Part shown: one piece after another, positions 1 to 11,374 of the stretch
Layout: each line of letters opens with the position of its first letter
Position numbering within the stretch: position 1 is the stretch's first letter
NCBI GenBank assembly: GCA_016584495.1
Contig: WAID01000013.1
Location: 992,001 to 1,056,000 of the forward strand
DNA length: 64,000 nucleotides
From: Celoporthe dispersa
Taxonomy: Eukaryota; Ascomycota; Sordariomycetes; Diaporthales; Cryphonectriaceae
Direction of reading: 5' to 3'
Notes under the pieces: model-generated
What the model saw: the letters and a program-made list of their open reading frames with translations, nothing else
The model's database searches: none
Told to the model about the DNA's origin: nothing
Translations under genes and position numbers: made by a program

Positions 1-772
1 CATCTTCTTCATCTTCGACGCGGCCACTACCATGTGCTCTGCTATATCCCACGATAAGGAACATGCCTTGCCCAAGCGCAGCCAGTGTATCCATGCCCTC
101 CGCACAGCTCAGGAGCTGATGGACGGCGTGACGTGCTTGTCTGAGTCAGCACGGATCTCAGCCTCGCTGCTGAGGAAGTTGACGGCTGTCTTGCCGCTCA
201 CCGTTGCAGAGAAAGAAGTCCTCGGGGTCGGCCAGGCACCCTACTCGAAGAAGATGAAGATGGCCCCTTCGTCCGAAATGGTCCGCCCTGGTATTGCCGC
301 GGGCGCAGAGCACGGCTTCAGTCTTCCTGGGGGTCTTCCCGCGTCATTGCCCAACTGCTCGAAAGGTACGAACAGTGTTTCCTCGACCAGCAACTTGATA
401 CCCCCCGGACTGGAACAATCATCACCACCCTCATACGCAGCCGCCACGCAGGCTTACAATCCAATGCCGATGCAACATACACCAGCGGCAGACTGGCCGT
501 ACGTCGACTACGGCGTCGGGATCGGCACCGGAATGTCCATGGCGCCCCCTCCCGAGCTCCACGCTGGCATGCCTATGGCCGATCCTGCTGTGCTGAGTGC
601 CGGCATGCCTGTGACCACCTCTGCTGGTCCCAGTGACGGAATTGGCAGTGTCATCGGGCTGCAGCCTGGAGACCCACTCACTGGAACGTTTCTGGATCCG
701 CTATGGGGTTGGGAAAGGTTGAACCTGGACCTCTCAGAGTACTCGGATGGGCAGATGCATTATCCCATGTGA
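1..772 (+). CDS. Fungal transcription factor, C-terminal part (truncated at left edge)
   Basis: The frame is open from base 2 to the TGA at 770-772, giving about 256 residues; the start and DNA-binding region lie outside the window. The first residues (FIFDAATTMCSAISHDKEH, followed by a helix-rich stretch ending in LLRKLTAVLPLTVAEKEVL) resemble the end of the fungal-specific transcription factor domain that follows Zn2Cys6 clusters. The rest is low-complexity, rich in Pro, Met, Ser and Gly, with a terminal acidic/aromatic stretch (DPLWGWERLNLDLSEYSD) of the kind found in activation domains. A nuclear regulator is therefore inferred from family resemblance; the target genes are unknown. The in-frame ATG at 32 is internal, because the reading frame continues upstream of it. 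Confidence 0.7.
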   Translation, partial: IFFIFDAATTMCSAISHDKEHALPKRSQCIHALRTAQELMDGVTCLSESARISASLLRKLTAVLPLTVAEKEVLGVGQAPYSKKMKMAPSSEMVRPGIAAGAEHGFSLPGGLPASLPNCSKGTNSVSSTSNLIPPGLEQSSPPSYAAATQAYNPMPMQHTPAADWPYVDYGVGIGTGMSMAPPPELHAGMPMADPAVLSAGMPVTTSAGPSDGIGSVIGLQPGDPLTGTFLDPLWGWERLNLDLSEYSDGQMHYPM

Positions 773-3700
773 TTGGGACAGTCTCTTTTCGAGAGAAAGA
801 GATTTGGCCAAAGGAATCAACTAATGGTGAAGAGGGTGGGCTTGTCTTGTGTGTCTAGGTGCAGCCAGCGTACTGTATCGCTGAAGGCGGTTTCCTATGC
901 CCTGCCCCCCCCCCCCTCTCTCGCTAATCTATCCTCTTCGTTGATGTTTGTATTTTATATCTGCGTAACGGCTTCGGCCAGAGGCGATCTGTCGTTGTCA
1001 TACCTTAGCTCCGGCAGAAGGAAAGGCAGAGAGCTTGGATTAGTAGTGAGACGGGACTCGGTACCGGCTCGCCGTTGAGATGCAGGTTGCGGTTGTGTGG
1101 AATGGCTAGGGTGGCCCGGCATTCCCTGGCAGCTGGGTCGCAGGACAGTTCTCAATTGTCTTTCTGTAATATACTTTAGTGTCTCTTAGCCAATTGGTAA
1201 CAGGTAGAATAAATACAAGTCTTGTAGCCAAGCATCGTCACTTGGTAAGCTCATAATCATCACTAGCACATCAAGTGCCGCCAATCACCCACCCAAAATG
1301 ACCCACCAGACTGTCAAGGCTAGTTCTGATAATGCTTGAGAATTACGTGACAGCTAAGGAGACACATCTCAACGTGAGGGTACACGAAAAGGCTCAGGGG
1401 AGTGTCACGGTAACAGACGGAGATGGCCCCCGGCGGTTAGCAGACCATGACGCCGTCCGAGGAGGACGTTGTGGCTTATCGACAAGCTTGGGGAGTTCAC
1501 GCCTGTCACTACTGCTGGTGACGATGTGCTCGCCGTCCACATCTGGCGTATGGATGAGAAATACGTAGAGCTTGGCATTTGGGACGTGAGAATGCACCTG
1601 GAGTGGACATGAGTCTCGTCAGTGAACTGTAAACCTGGCTATTCCTTGTTTTTTTTTATAAAAAAAAAGTGCTTCCATAAATGACGCAAGAAGTCAGACC
1701 GTGGCGCTCACTTTGTTACGAGCACAGATGGGTTGGGGATGGAAAACAGCCATTTTTGGAACTTGGTGAGTTCAGCCAGGCATGCGAGGCGAAACCGACT
1801 AGCAGCAATACTCTGGAGAGAATCCTTCCCCAGAGGGCTGGTATGAAGAGATCTAGACTCGGATGCTTTGGCCCATTTCGAGCAGTCCTCTCCTGGGCAT
1901 GTCAGACGAGAGAAAACGGGACGAAATGGAGACAAGTTGAAAAGCGATGGTGCGTCTGGTGTCAACCACGGATGACAACTATCCCGGCAGAGGATGTTTC
2001 ATTATCTAGTCTGCGTTGAAGGCGAGGTGACGATCACAGCTTCTAGGGGAGGAAAATAAAGGAGCCAACATTGCGAATAATATACCTGCGGCTGTCAAGC
2101 CTCACGATTCAGGGGGGTCAAGCTCCGGGGAAAGGAGATCCGATCATATAGGCCCACCAAACATTACTATGAGCAGGCCTTATTCTGGACTCGTCTGCTT
2201 CGCAGCCTCTATCCTCCCCCATTCACTTACCCAAGTACTTTTAACTGCCCTTGCGAAACTTGAGATTACCGCATCCAGCAAGAGCGGACCGAGCCCTGTT
2301 GTCTGCATCGGGAGAACACATCTCATAATAGAAAATGAGGACAGATGGAAATCATGTGGCTGCGCTGCAGGCGGTTGACTGCCCTCACGCGAAGATGACA
2401 AAGAATACGTACCTAATACTGATTTGCCATGTAATTACTGTGTAATCTACCACCCTCTGTGAATGTCTCGCATCCCATCACTTCCAAGTCCCAGTACCAC
2501 CGCCGTCATCTCGTCTCAATCCCCCTCTCAGCCAACCCCCCCTCGAAGCGTGTGTGCTGTCATCTCAATTTCGTCTTCTTCTCTCCCCGCTCCATCCCTT
2601 TTACATTCCGGGCAGTGGGTGCAAATACCATGAAAATGCCGCCCGCGACCTCGGCGCCTGGAACAACAGTGGGGATCTCCACAAACACGCCCTGTTTCAG
2701 ACCCGGGTCGACACTGGGTATTACTGACATGACAGTATCCCTGCGCGGCTCTTTTAAGCTTCTTCCAAACGTTAACAGCCCCACGAGGGGGCTCCCACTC
2801 CCTTGGCCAGCGGAGACCCTTTTTCGTCCCACAGCCACCACTCCAGGCTTGGCTGTGACGTTCGCCCTGCTCCCAGCCCAGCCTCCACTCACGTCAGGCC
2901 TTGGGGAGCTGGCGGCAACCTCGAGATGGGCTCATCCCTTTGTGCAACGTTCATCCGGTGTGCGCTGACCCTGTTTTTTTTTTTTTTTGGCCATGTATTA
3001 TGTATTGCTGGGGCTTGCTGACTCCAGGACGCTGCCATGAACGCCAGCGAGTGTGGTGGGAATTTAAGCCTCCAGCATGCCGCACCCAGATCATCTGTAT
3101 AAAGTTCACGTTGAGTTATGAGAGCGATCATAATGTTTACCATATCAATTCCCCGATGATCGCTGCTGCATGTAGTAGTTGTGCTTTCTAAATTTGTTCT
3201 ATACCAGAGCGGGCATGGTTGGAGGTGGAGGTTGTTTGATCCGCAGTTTTGTTCCCCATGCTCTCGCAACACGCTGCGCCCACGCCTTCGCACCCGCAAC
3301 CACCAATGATTGAGCTCGCCCCCGTGCTTGGGTTTTGACACACCCGCCCCGTGGCCTTACACTTTCTGTATGATTTTCCCCGACCCACTGCCAAAACCAA
3401 AACGGGGACGATCCACATCTACCTCACTGGCGATCTCTGCGCCGCGCCCAGGCAGCCCCCATGTTTGGTTTTTTCGCGTTCTCCCTGACCTGGTATTGCG
3501 CCCAGCCCGTGGCCCAGCAGCACCGGAAGCAGTGGACATGTCCTTGCCCAGTCCGCCGGTCTACGTCTCGACAAATCGCTGTGCTTCGCCTAGCCTCGCC
3601 TCCACCGCGGACGAGGATCCAGGCGCATGCCCGTGTCACCCCTGCCCTTCAACACCAAGAGTCTCACCTTGTGCAGGCTCTTGATGTTCCCAAAGCTGGG

Positions 3701-4067
3701 GCGGGATGGCTGCCAGGTTGTGCGCTATGGTCCTTCAGATCAGAAGGGATGGGAACCAGGGATGTCGGACCTGTGGATGCTATCAAGACGAGATAAAAAG
3801 CTTCGTCTCCCCTCTCAACCTGTCCTCTCTGCTTCGTCCTATTTCGTCTCGATAGCCATCCCATAATCCTCTGGACTCGCGCCTCGTTCCTGTGGAACCT
3901 GTTTCTTTATTCTTATTTTTTTTTATATCTTTCTTACCCGTTACCTTTTCTTAGTCGCAGACGGGTTGATCCCTCCACCCATTCCATTCTCTGTTCTTGA
4001 GCTGCGCTCTCATCCCTTTTTTCTCCTATCTTAGCATTGTTTCCCGATATATTTATACCCACCCAAC
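773..4067. other. Intergenic, 3.3 kb, no recognisable gene
   Basis: It begins with the 3' flank of the transcription-factor gene and ends with the promoter and leader of the Asn-rich gene. Open frames of up to 169 codons exist on both strands, but none has recognisable motifs or credible splice partners. It contains a C12 run at 905-916, a T16 run near 2973-2988, and a pyrimidine-rich leader (about 3890-4060) just before the next start codon. Confidence 0.6.
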
Positions 4068-5256
4068 ATGAAGAACCTGGGAAACATCATCCTCCTCCTC
4101 GCGGCTGGTGCCGGCTATGTGGCCTCCATGCCCGCAGGTGACAGCTCCCATGGCCAGATCCGCGGCGTCGTCAATGGCGTCTTCGTTCGCGAGCCCAAGA
4201 AGAACAAGGACAAAGGCGCCGCCACCACCTCTGCTGCCGGTGAGCTTTAGGAGACCCCCCCCCTCACCTCATGCTCTGCAGACATAACATTGGCTGACGT
4301 GTGAAACCTCAAAGCTGTCGCTGCTCAAGCAAGTGGTAACGTTGCCGCGGCGAACGGGACCGCCTCTGCCGCCAGCCAAGGAGCCGATGCCGCAGCTCAG
4401 CAGGGTGCTGGCGGCGGCCAGATCGCCCAGCTGATAGAGGGGTATGCCTCCTCCCTCCAACCCAGAACTCTTACCCTTTTTCGTACCATACTATAGAATA
4501 CGAGCTGACCTGATCCCCCTTCCAGCCTTGTGGGCGACCTTAGTGGAGCTGGTGATGCCGCGGCTGGCGCTGCTGGACAGCAGGGTGGCCTTGCATCCCT
4601 CCTCTCTGGTGTCCTGAACCAGCGCGGGACTGAGACCGGCATCGAGGAGCGTGCCCCCAGACAGTAAGTCTCTCCGCCTGCGCATCCCCGACCTGCTCCT
4701 AACCCATGTCCGTGATGTTGACCTGTGTTCTCTTTCTCGCTCCAGCGGAAATGGAGGCTTTGGAGGCTTTGGTGGAGGCAATGGAGGTAACAATGGAGGC
4801 AATAATGGAGGAAACGGTGGCAACGGCAACAACGCCAACGCCAACGCAAACAACAACAACAACAACAACAACGCAAACGCAAACGCAAACGCAAACAACA
4901 ACGCAAACGCAAATAACAACGCAAACGCAAACGCAAACAACAACAACAACAACGCGAATAACAACAACGCAAACGCAAACAACGCAAACAACAACAATAA
5001 CAACAACAACAATGGAGCAGCAGCCGCCACAGCCACAGGAGGGAACGCCGCATCGGGCACCATCAACGCGGCCGCCAGCAACGGGTCCATTGGTCTCGCG
5101 GCCGCGGCCAAGGCTCAGTCTGCAGTCGACCTCGGTCCTGGTGCGCTGACAGCTACTGCTGCTGCAGCCCAGGCCGTCGAGACAGGCTCTGCACAGGCCA
5201 ACAATAACAACAATAACAACAACGGCGGCGGACGCCACAAGCACGGCAACAACTGA
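4068..5256 (+). CDS. Secreted Asn/Ala/Gly-repeat protein
   Basis: Four exons: 4068-4239, 4315-4441, 4526-4663 and 4746-5256. The introns are GT-AG and all phases close, giving 315 aa. Residues 1-20 form a signal peptide (hydrophobic core IILLLAAGAGYVAS). The middle (about 58-145) is rich in Ala, Gly and Gln. Exon 4 encodes a Gly-Asn segment with GGFGGFGGG, then about 70 residues made almost only of Asn and Ala (ANANAN and Asn runs, from AAC and GCA/GCC codons), then an Ala-rich stretch and a tail with Asn8 followed by GGGRHKHGNN. I do not recognise a family. Extreme Asn richness suggests a disordered or self-associating wall or extracellular protein. The repeat tract probably varies in length between strains. 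A pyrimidine-rich leader precedes the ATG. Confidence 0.82.
4825..5013 (+). repeat. AAC/GCA triplet-rich coding repeat
   Basis: Imperfect tandem array of AAC and GCA triplets (with a few AAT, GCC and GCG) inside exon 4 of the Asn-rich secreted protein. It stays in frame and encodes alternating Asn runs and Asn-Ala dipeptides. Confidence 0.9.
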
Positions 5257-6012
5257 TGGCTGGACTGCTAGTAGGATTGTACTTTTCTGGAATCAGTACG
5301 ATGACGATCTGGGTTGGGCTGATAGGGAAAAAAGAAATATGCATCCTGTTCTCTTCTATGGACTGATCGCGGATGTGTTGTGGTCGACAGGTTATGGCAA
5401 TGGAATCGCGGATAGCCCATGAACAGCTCTGCAGCAAGACCTGCTGAGTATGAATTGATGTTTCTCTGAACAATATTGCTTGCCCCTTGGAAAGTGTTTC
5501 TCTGTTCTCGCGGTGCAAAGGCAGAGGGTATTCTTCTGCATGTGCCAGAGTCTCCGCCACCATATCAGCTCGTTGTTGACATGGCAGTGTAAGGTTTAAG
5601 GTGACAGCAGTCCCCCCTCAGGCTAATGCAGGGCAGGATGCAGCTAGCGCTCGCGGCACTGTGGTAGAGCCACTCACCCGCTGTACTGGAGGTGCCCGGT
5701 GCCCCAAGACGCGCCCCTAAGCTCTCCCCCCCCACCTTTAGCCGTTCACGCCCCCCGCTAAAACTTGAGACACGACAGTGGCACAGTGGAGCAGGGGTTC
5801 AGGGTGCGTGTCGCGTTCCAGAACCCGCTACAAGTTGCGGTTGAGGTGGCAGTTCTGACCCCGAGCCCCTCCACTGTGAGGATTCCAATTCCAGTCCACT
5901 TTTGTTGTGCCAACTCAACAGTCACATTGTTGTTATTCGCTCTCTCAAAAGGACTTCCCGCTGGCAGCATGAGCATGACATCGGCCACAGCCCGTCGATA
6001 TCCGCCGAGATC
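5257..6012. other. Intergenic, between Asn-rich gene and glutaminyl cyclase
   Basis: 3' flank of the Asn-rich gene and promoter of the cyclase gene. I see no gene. An open frame reaches back to 5902 in phase with the cyclase, but its residues lack secretory character, so the later ATG at 6013 was preferred. Confidence 0.6.
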
Positions 6013-7222
6013 ATGAGCCATCTGCCCCGGATGGGCCAGCTCCCCTCCAGGCTGGCGCAATCCCTCCCTTCCTCCCTCCTCCTCGTCTCGCTCCTCTTCC
6101 TCGTGCTGCTCGGCGACGCAGCCGCCTACAAGCCTCTGTCCGACAGCTTCCTGCGCGCCGTCCCTGGGCCCGGCGCCGACTTCGACATCGACAATGGCGC
6201 CCTGCTGGCCCCGATCCTCATACCGCGCGTGCCCAACTCGGAGGGCTCCCAGAAGGTGCAGCAGCACTTTGTCGACTTCTTCCAGCGCGAGCTCCCCAGG
6301 TGGACCATCGAGTGGAACAACTCCACCTCCAAGACGCCCGCGACCGGCTCGCAGGACGTGCCCTTCCGCAATATCATCTTCAAGCGGGAGCCGCCGTGGA
6401 CCAGGCCCGGGCAGGCGAACCTGCTGACCCTCGTGGCGCACTTTGACAGCAAGATGACGCCCGAGGGCTTCATCGGCGCCACCGACAGCGCCGTGCCGTG
6501 CGCCGTGCTGATGCATGTCGCCAGGAGCGTCGACAAGTACCTCACGCAGATGCACGACGAGATGGTGGCCCTGGGCGAGCTGGGCGGCACGCCGCCGATG
6601 GACATGGGGGTCCAGATCGTGCTGCTGGACGGCGAGGAGGCCTTCGTGTCCTGGACGGACACGGACTCGGTCTATGGCGCTAGGTAGGTGGTGACTACCG
6701 TCCGAAGAACGGGCTGGCGGGCCTGCTAATGAACACCACCACAACAGAGCCCTGGCAGAGGCGTGGGAGAACGAGCCGACGATGGCCGGCGCCGACTTCC
6801 CCAACCGACTGAACCAGATCACCCTCTTTGTCCTCCTCGACCTCCTCGGCACCTCGGACCCGCACATACCGTCCTACTTCCTGCCGACACACTGGGCCTA
6901 CCGCGCAATGGCCAAGGTTGAAAAGCGCATGCGGGACCTGGGTCTCCTGGAATCGAACCCGCCAGCTCCCTTCCTTCCCGATTCCGACAAGAGGGCCGCC
7001 GATTTCAGAACGGCACGCGTGGGTGACGATCATGTTCCGTTCATGGCCCGTGGTGTCGACGTGCTGCACCTAATCCCGACACCGTTCCCGTGGGTCTGGC
7101 ATACTATGAAGGATGATGGCGCCCATCTGGACATGGCTACGACGAGGGACTGGGCGAAGATCACCACGGCCTTTGCGCTGGAGTGGCTTGACATGATGGA
7201 GGTATGGCCGCAGGACCAGTGA
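6013..7222 (+). CDS. Glutaminyl-peptide cyclotransferase (M28-like, secretory)
   Basis: Two exons, 6013-6683 and 6748-7222 (phase-2 intron of 64 nt), 381 aa, close to the usual size for animal and fungal glutaminyl cyclases. It would convert N-terminal Gln of secreted peptides to pyroglutamate. After a hydrophobic segment (about residues 19-37) that can act as signal peptide or anchor comes the M28-type fold. The zinc ligands expected from human QC are present: Asp158 in GATDSAVPC, Glu209 in LLDGEEAF, and His342 in FPWVWH; Glu208 matches the catalytic acid/base. YGAR at the splice junction matches YGSR of the family. The start at 6013 puts the hydrophobic segment near the N-terminus. It is convergent with the small gene at 7415-7818. 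Confidence 0.93.
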
Positions 7223-7414
7223 GCACGCCACGGTCACCAGTTGTTGCAATGGTGACACAGAGACGGTGCGGCCGGGTCTCTAATGAATACGACAAGCAGC
7301 TTATCACGGGTATTGGCATCACAAGGCAGGCGTTTGGGACTTTGGAAAGCGTTTTTGGTCGTGTCTAGACGAGGGATGAATCATCGAGTCCCACCCGTCT
7401 CTCAAATTGAGGAA

Positions 7415-7818
7415 TCAATTACCAGTTTCTGCCTTTTTCTTGCTGTTGCTCTTAGGCTCCGGCTCGCCCTTCTTGGGCTCGTTCTTCGACCCGGGCTCGT
7501 TCTCATAACCACCCCCCTGCTTCTCGTATTCCTTGGAGAGCTTCGCGGCCTGCATGCTGTCAATTGGCTGTCCCTCGAGAACATCTCGGTCGGGAAACAT
7601 GGGGCGGCCTGGTCCTGGTCCTCACCTTCCACGCAGCCCACTGGCCCTCGCCTCCACCGGATTTGTTGGGCTCGCTCTTGATCTCTGTTGGGGATTGGAT
7701 GATCAGCACTCTGCCTGGGACGCTGTGTCACCGCCCGATGGATGGGTCTCCCTTGCGCACCCTCTTTCAGCTGCTCGCGCAGCTCAGGATCGGTGGGCTT
7801 CCCCTTGGATGACGGCAT
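7415..7818 (-). CDS. Small conserved fungal protein, 83 aa, three exons
   Basis: Exons (minus strand) 7761-7818, 7626-7684 and 7549-7415, with two 76-nt GT-AG introns and closing phases (1, 0). The protein is 83 aa, highly charged, and begins MPSSKGKPTDPELREQLKEE. The middle exon encodes a short segment (IKSEPNKSGGGEGQWAAWK) and the last contains AAKLSKEYEKQGGGYENEPG, then a Lys/Glu/Pro-rich tail. From memory, closely similar small proteins occur in many Pezizomycotina without assigned function. No signal peptide or membrane segment is visible; a cytosolic or nuclear disordered protein is likely. No single open frame reveals it, so simple ORF calling would miss it. It is tail-to-tail with the cyclase gene, 192 bp apart. 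Confidence 0.85.
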
Positions 7819-9678
7819 ATCTGCTCGTGGTGAGGTAGTTCGCTACGATGCTGCTGTTCAACAGTTTTTTTTTTTTTCTTTTGCGGGAACTTGTCGAGCA
7901 ACGTTACTAGCTCTCGAGAGATCTCCTCACAGGGCTAAGAACGATGGGATCAGGCCATTTTTTTATCATTATCCTCAGGTGCGTTATACCCCAAGCAGCA
8001 CGTCTGACGGAAGCAGATCCATGACGACGAGGGAAGGGCCTCTCGTCATCACAACAATCATGTGGTGGGGAGGGATACTCGGACGACCTTGTGGGCCTCC
8101 GGGCGGGACGGGTGAAGAAGGGCCGGTGCAATAGTGGCCCTGTTAGCTTTTCCGCCCTTCAATTGCATCACCACTTTCGTGTTGAGCTGACCGTTGAGGC
8201 TATTTTTCTTTCTCTTGTGTATTATAAGCTCATGTAGTCATCAATTTCACGTGTCCAGCTAGGAACCGCACGCGGCATCAGCAACGGATGGGAGCAAGGC
8301 TGGAAGGGGATGGGGGAGTCTACACTTGGACGTTGTGGTCAGGATTGAGCAATGTCACATAACATACTCGGCACTTGGTAGGGCACTTTGCCCGCATCAG
8401 GTGCCTGGCTGCATTGCTGAAGTATTATCTAGATTACCCCAGGCCTTTCTCCTTTGCGGTCCCGTGGTGCAAGTGCTGAGTTCCACTGCCCGTCCTAATG
8501 ACCACCAGATCTCACTCATGTTCAACAATTGCAGAAGGATATTGGACATGGGACTGCCATCTCCAGCATAAGACGGAGTAACAGTTGGTAATGTTGATGA
8601 TTTTGAGGAGGGAGAAGTCCTCTCTAGTCACGCCTGCCCACAATATCTCTACTAGCTCTACTTGAAACTTCAAGTACCGTGTCAGGCAAGCACGCACGCC
8701 TATGTCAAAATGGCCAGCCAGCCTGACAAGATCTAGTGCCCTGGTTAGCATATACAAACACACACGCACGCAGCCCGGGTTCTGAGCCGCAAGCCTCATC
8801 GCTGGCCTGATTAGTCGTTGAACCTCCTTCTCTGCCTGCGACGGTGCGGCGCCTTGACCCTCGGAGCTGTCAGAGAGCTTCAGCCCTGCGAACTAGACAC
8901 TCAGCTCAGCTGGACGTTTCAGGTAAAATGCGGCTGTTATCCACGCTATACCAGGCTGAATATGACATCCAATGATGCTAGAGTGCCGATCTTCAATGCT
9001 GGTCGCACGTCTCAGAGACAGTGCTGGACACAACAAATCCGTCATTCCTTCAGCCTCCATGGTGAAGTGGAAACCACTTTTCTCCTGGGTACGAGGGCCT
9101 CCTTGCAGGCAGAATGCTGGTCATCACCCATCCCCATCCTCCAGCAAGTCTCTAGGGCCGACGAAACCGTGAGCACATCCCTCAGATCTTGTTCTGTACA
9201 ACCTTTTTCAGCTCGCGGCCTCAAGGCTTCTAGGTCCGTCCAAGGTTACCCTCACGGGCTAGAAGATGACGGCGAGGTGTGAGATAGCATCTCTCATGTC
9301 CCCTGCTTCCTATGTCCGCATTAGGACAGCCTCCAGCAAGTCCCAACAGATTTCTCTCAGCTTTGGATCACGATCTCTCCACTTTGAGATGCTCCGGACT
9401 AGGAAAGTTGGAGGAAGGACGATGACGGTGATTCCTGATCATATCAGGGGGGTTGGAGAGGCCACCAAAGAGTGTTCGAAAGGGTTGAACTGGACAGGAG
9501 GAGGAGCAGAACCTGACCAGGCGGTTCGTGTTATAAAAAGGCATCATCCCCTCCTCCAAGTCATCTCTGGTCCTCGAGTTCTCTTTCTCTTCTTTCAACT
9601 CACGCATGATTATCATGCAATCTTTCCCTACCAGAATGACTCCCTAAATCAGCATACTTAAAGCAAGAAAAGTCGATA
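7819..9678. other. Intergenic, 1.86 kb, upstream of Bys1 gene
   Basis: Shared 5' region of the small gene (minus) and the Bys1 gene (plus). Open frames of up to 154 codons on both strands (for example 8818-9282) have no recognisable motif and no consistent splice partners. The last 150 bp hold a clear TATA box for the Bys1 gene. Confidence 0.55.
9532..9540 (+). promoter_or_regulatory. TATA box of the Bys1 gene
   Basis: TATAAAAAG lies about 140 bp before the ATG at 9679, followed by a pyrimidine-rich stretch suitable for transcription start. This suggests a strongly expressed or induced promoter. Confidence 0.65.
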
Positions 9679-10676
9679 ATGCATATTGTCCAATACGCCC
9701 TCGCGGGCCTCATCACGGCCGCGAAAGGCGTCTCGGCCGGTGGTGGCTATGACTACCGCGGCAACGCCAAGGTGATCAACAAGTGTCCCTACGACGTCTT
9801 CCTGTGGTCCGTCGCCTGGAACACGGACGGCCCCTTCAAGATTGGGTGCGGCGAGGAGTACTGCGAGGAGTTCAGCAAGGGCGGCGGCGTCGCCCTGGAG
9901 ATTGTCAAGGACAAGGAGGACTACTATGAGGACTGCGACAAGCTCGTCTTCTACTACAAGCTGGACGACTACGGGAACGTCTACTATGACCTGTACGACA
10001 AGTATGGGCACCCGTTCGCAGGCCACAAGCTCGTCCTCAAGAGTGAGGATGATCACTGCCCCAAGGAGATTCTGGATGACGGCAAGTATCTCCTCTCTGG
10101 TGATCATTACCATGATGAAGTCCCCAGGGCTAACGTCTCGCGACAGGATGTGGCTATGATGATCACGACAAGAAGTGCTGCAGCTCCAAGGAGGATCTGT
10201 ACCTCATCCTCTGTGCAGGAGGCTATCATCCACCCCCGGCACCTCCATATAAACCTTGGAAGCCATATCCGGACCCCCCTTATAAGCCACCACCAGGGAG
10301 TTATTATCCTCCTCCTCCTCCTCCTCCTAAATACCCTCCACCGCCTCCATACGACCCTCCTCCCCCGCCGCCACCACCGCCTCCGCCGCCACCACCTCCC
10401 TACGATCCTCCTCCACCGCCTCCATATAATCCTCCCCCACCGCCGCCACCTCCTCTGCCTCCGTATAACCCCCCTCCCCCACCGCCCAAGAAGCTCAACA
10501 GCCGTGATGAAGGCGCCACGGGCAAGGACCTGGTTCAGTGGCAGGATAGGCAGTGGGATCTCGACAAGCCCGGCTGGGATATGGATGCCAAGTGTCTGGA
10601 GAGCTGTGGCGCGCGAGAGAAGGGGTTCGTTTCGTTTTATGACCTCGAAGGCGACGAGGTGGACAAGTCTGAGTGA
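9679..10676 (+). CDS. Secreted Bys1/thaumatin-like protein with proline-rich extension
   Basis: Two exons, 9679-10099 and 10147-10676. The 47-nt intron is short but has a GCTAAC branch site 14-19 bases before the CAG acceptor, and phases close (316 aa). Residues 1-20 are a signal peptide ending GVSA. Residues about 27-180 match the Bys1 (blastomyces yeast-phase-specific) family: INKCPYDVFLWSVAW, YYDLYDKYGHPF, paired Cys, and DLYLILCAGG. Exon 2 then changes to a long tract of Pro runs punctuated by PPYDPP and PPYNPP (about 185-265) and a C-terminal globular-looking tail with two Cys. An extracellular or wall protein is inferred; the role of the family is not established. The proline extension is unusual for Bys1 proteins, which typically end after the domain. 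Confidence 0.85.
10300..10490 (+). repeat. Proline-codon tandem repeat
   Basis: CCT/CCG/CCA/CCC repeats with interspersed TAC/TAT-GAT/AAT codons, encoding Pro runs and PPYDPP-like units within exon 2 of the Bys1-type gene. Confidence 0.85.
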
Positions 10677-11374
10677 GGATGAGAAATGGAAGGGAGGAGA
10701 GAAGAAGGAAGAAAAAAGAAATGAGGACCTGTCGAGGTGCCTCTTCCTCTTTGTGTCCCGTGTCAACCACAGTAGACCAGATATGAAAAGTCAATCCCTC
10801 ATCAAGAAATCTTGAGTGGTCTGCGTCCACTCAAAACACCAGGTCTTTGCTATCTTCGTACTATGCTCTTGATTGATCTTTTTGTCACTTATCGACTGAT
10901 ACAAACCTTTTGAAGGACTTTGTATGAACACAGACTGCGTACATGTATACAGGAGGCAGCGTTGTCCTGTGGTCTCCTGTTCATGAGTCCTCGGAAAATC
11001 TTCGGTCTCTGCGTCAGATAGGGTTAAACCAAGCTGTATGTTAAAAGGAATGGCTCTCGGTCTGATTAGGTCTATTTACATATTCCACGGCCTGCATCCT
11101 CAGTACCGCTGGTTATGGCCTAGGGAAGATAACTGACACAAGAACTTAAAGTTTGTACACATAGATTAAACAACGCCACCGCTGAAGAATACTCTTTTCT
11201 AAAATCCATGAAGCCTGCCAGGCCGTCACCAGAACGCCCCCCCCCCCCCCAAAAAAAAGAAGAAGTGTTCATCGCACCGCGAATAAGTCGCACCAGTGGT
11301 TTCCACCCACGTCACAAAACAACTCTACGGGTGATCCTACCCGGTGGGCGGTAGCTGTACTTCGGCGCCCTGGT
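10677..11374. other. Intergenic between convergent Bys1 and CAP genes
   Basis: 3' flanks of two convergent genes. AT-richer than the coding parts and without a credible gene. It contains a C14 run directly followed by A8 (11237-11258). Confidence 0.6.

Noticed and set aside
2459..2968. 169-codon frame in the first intergenic region
   Set aside because: Low-complexity Pro/Thr/Ser translation without motif; an opposite-strand frame of similar quality overlaps it.
4397..5111. Minus-strand and second-frame ORFs across the Asn-rich gene (Leu/Phe/Ala-, Val/Cys- or Thr/Gln-rich)
   Set aside because: They are translations of the AAC/GCA repeat in other frames; only the spliced plus-strand model has a signal peptide and consistent introns.
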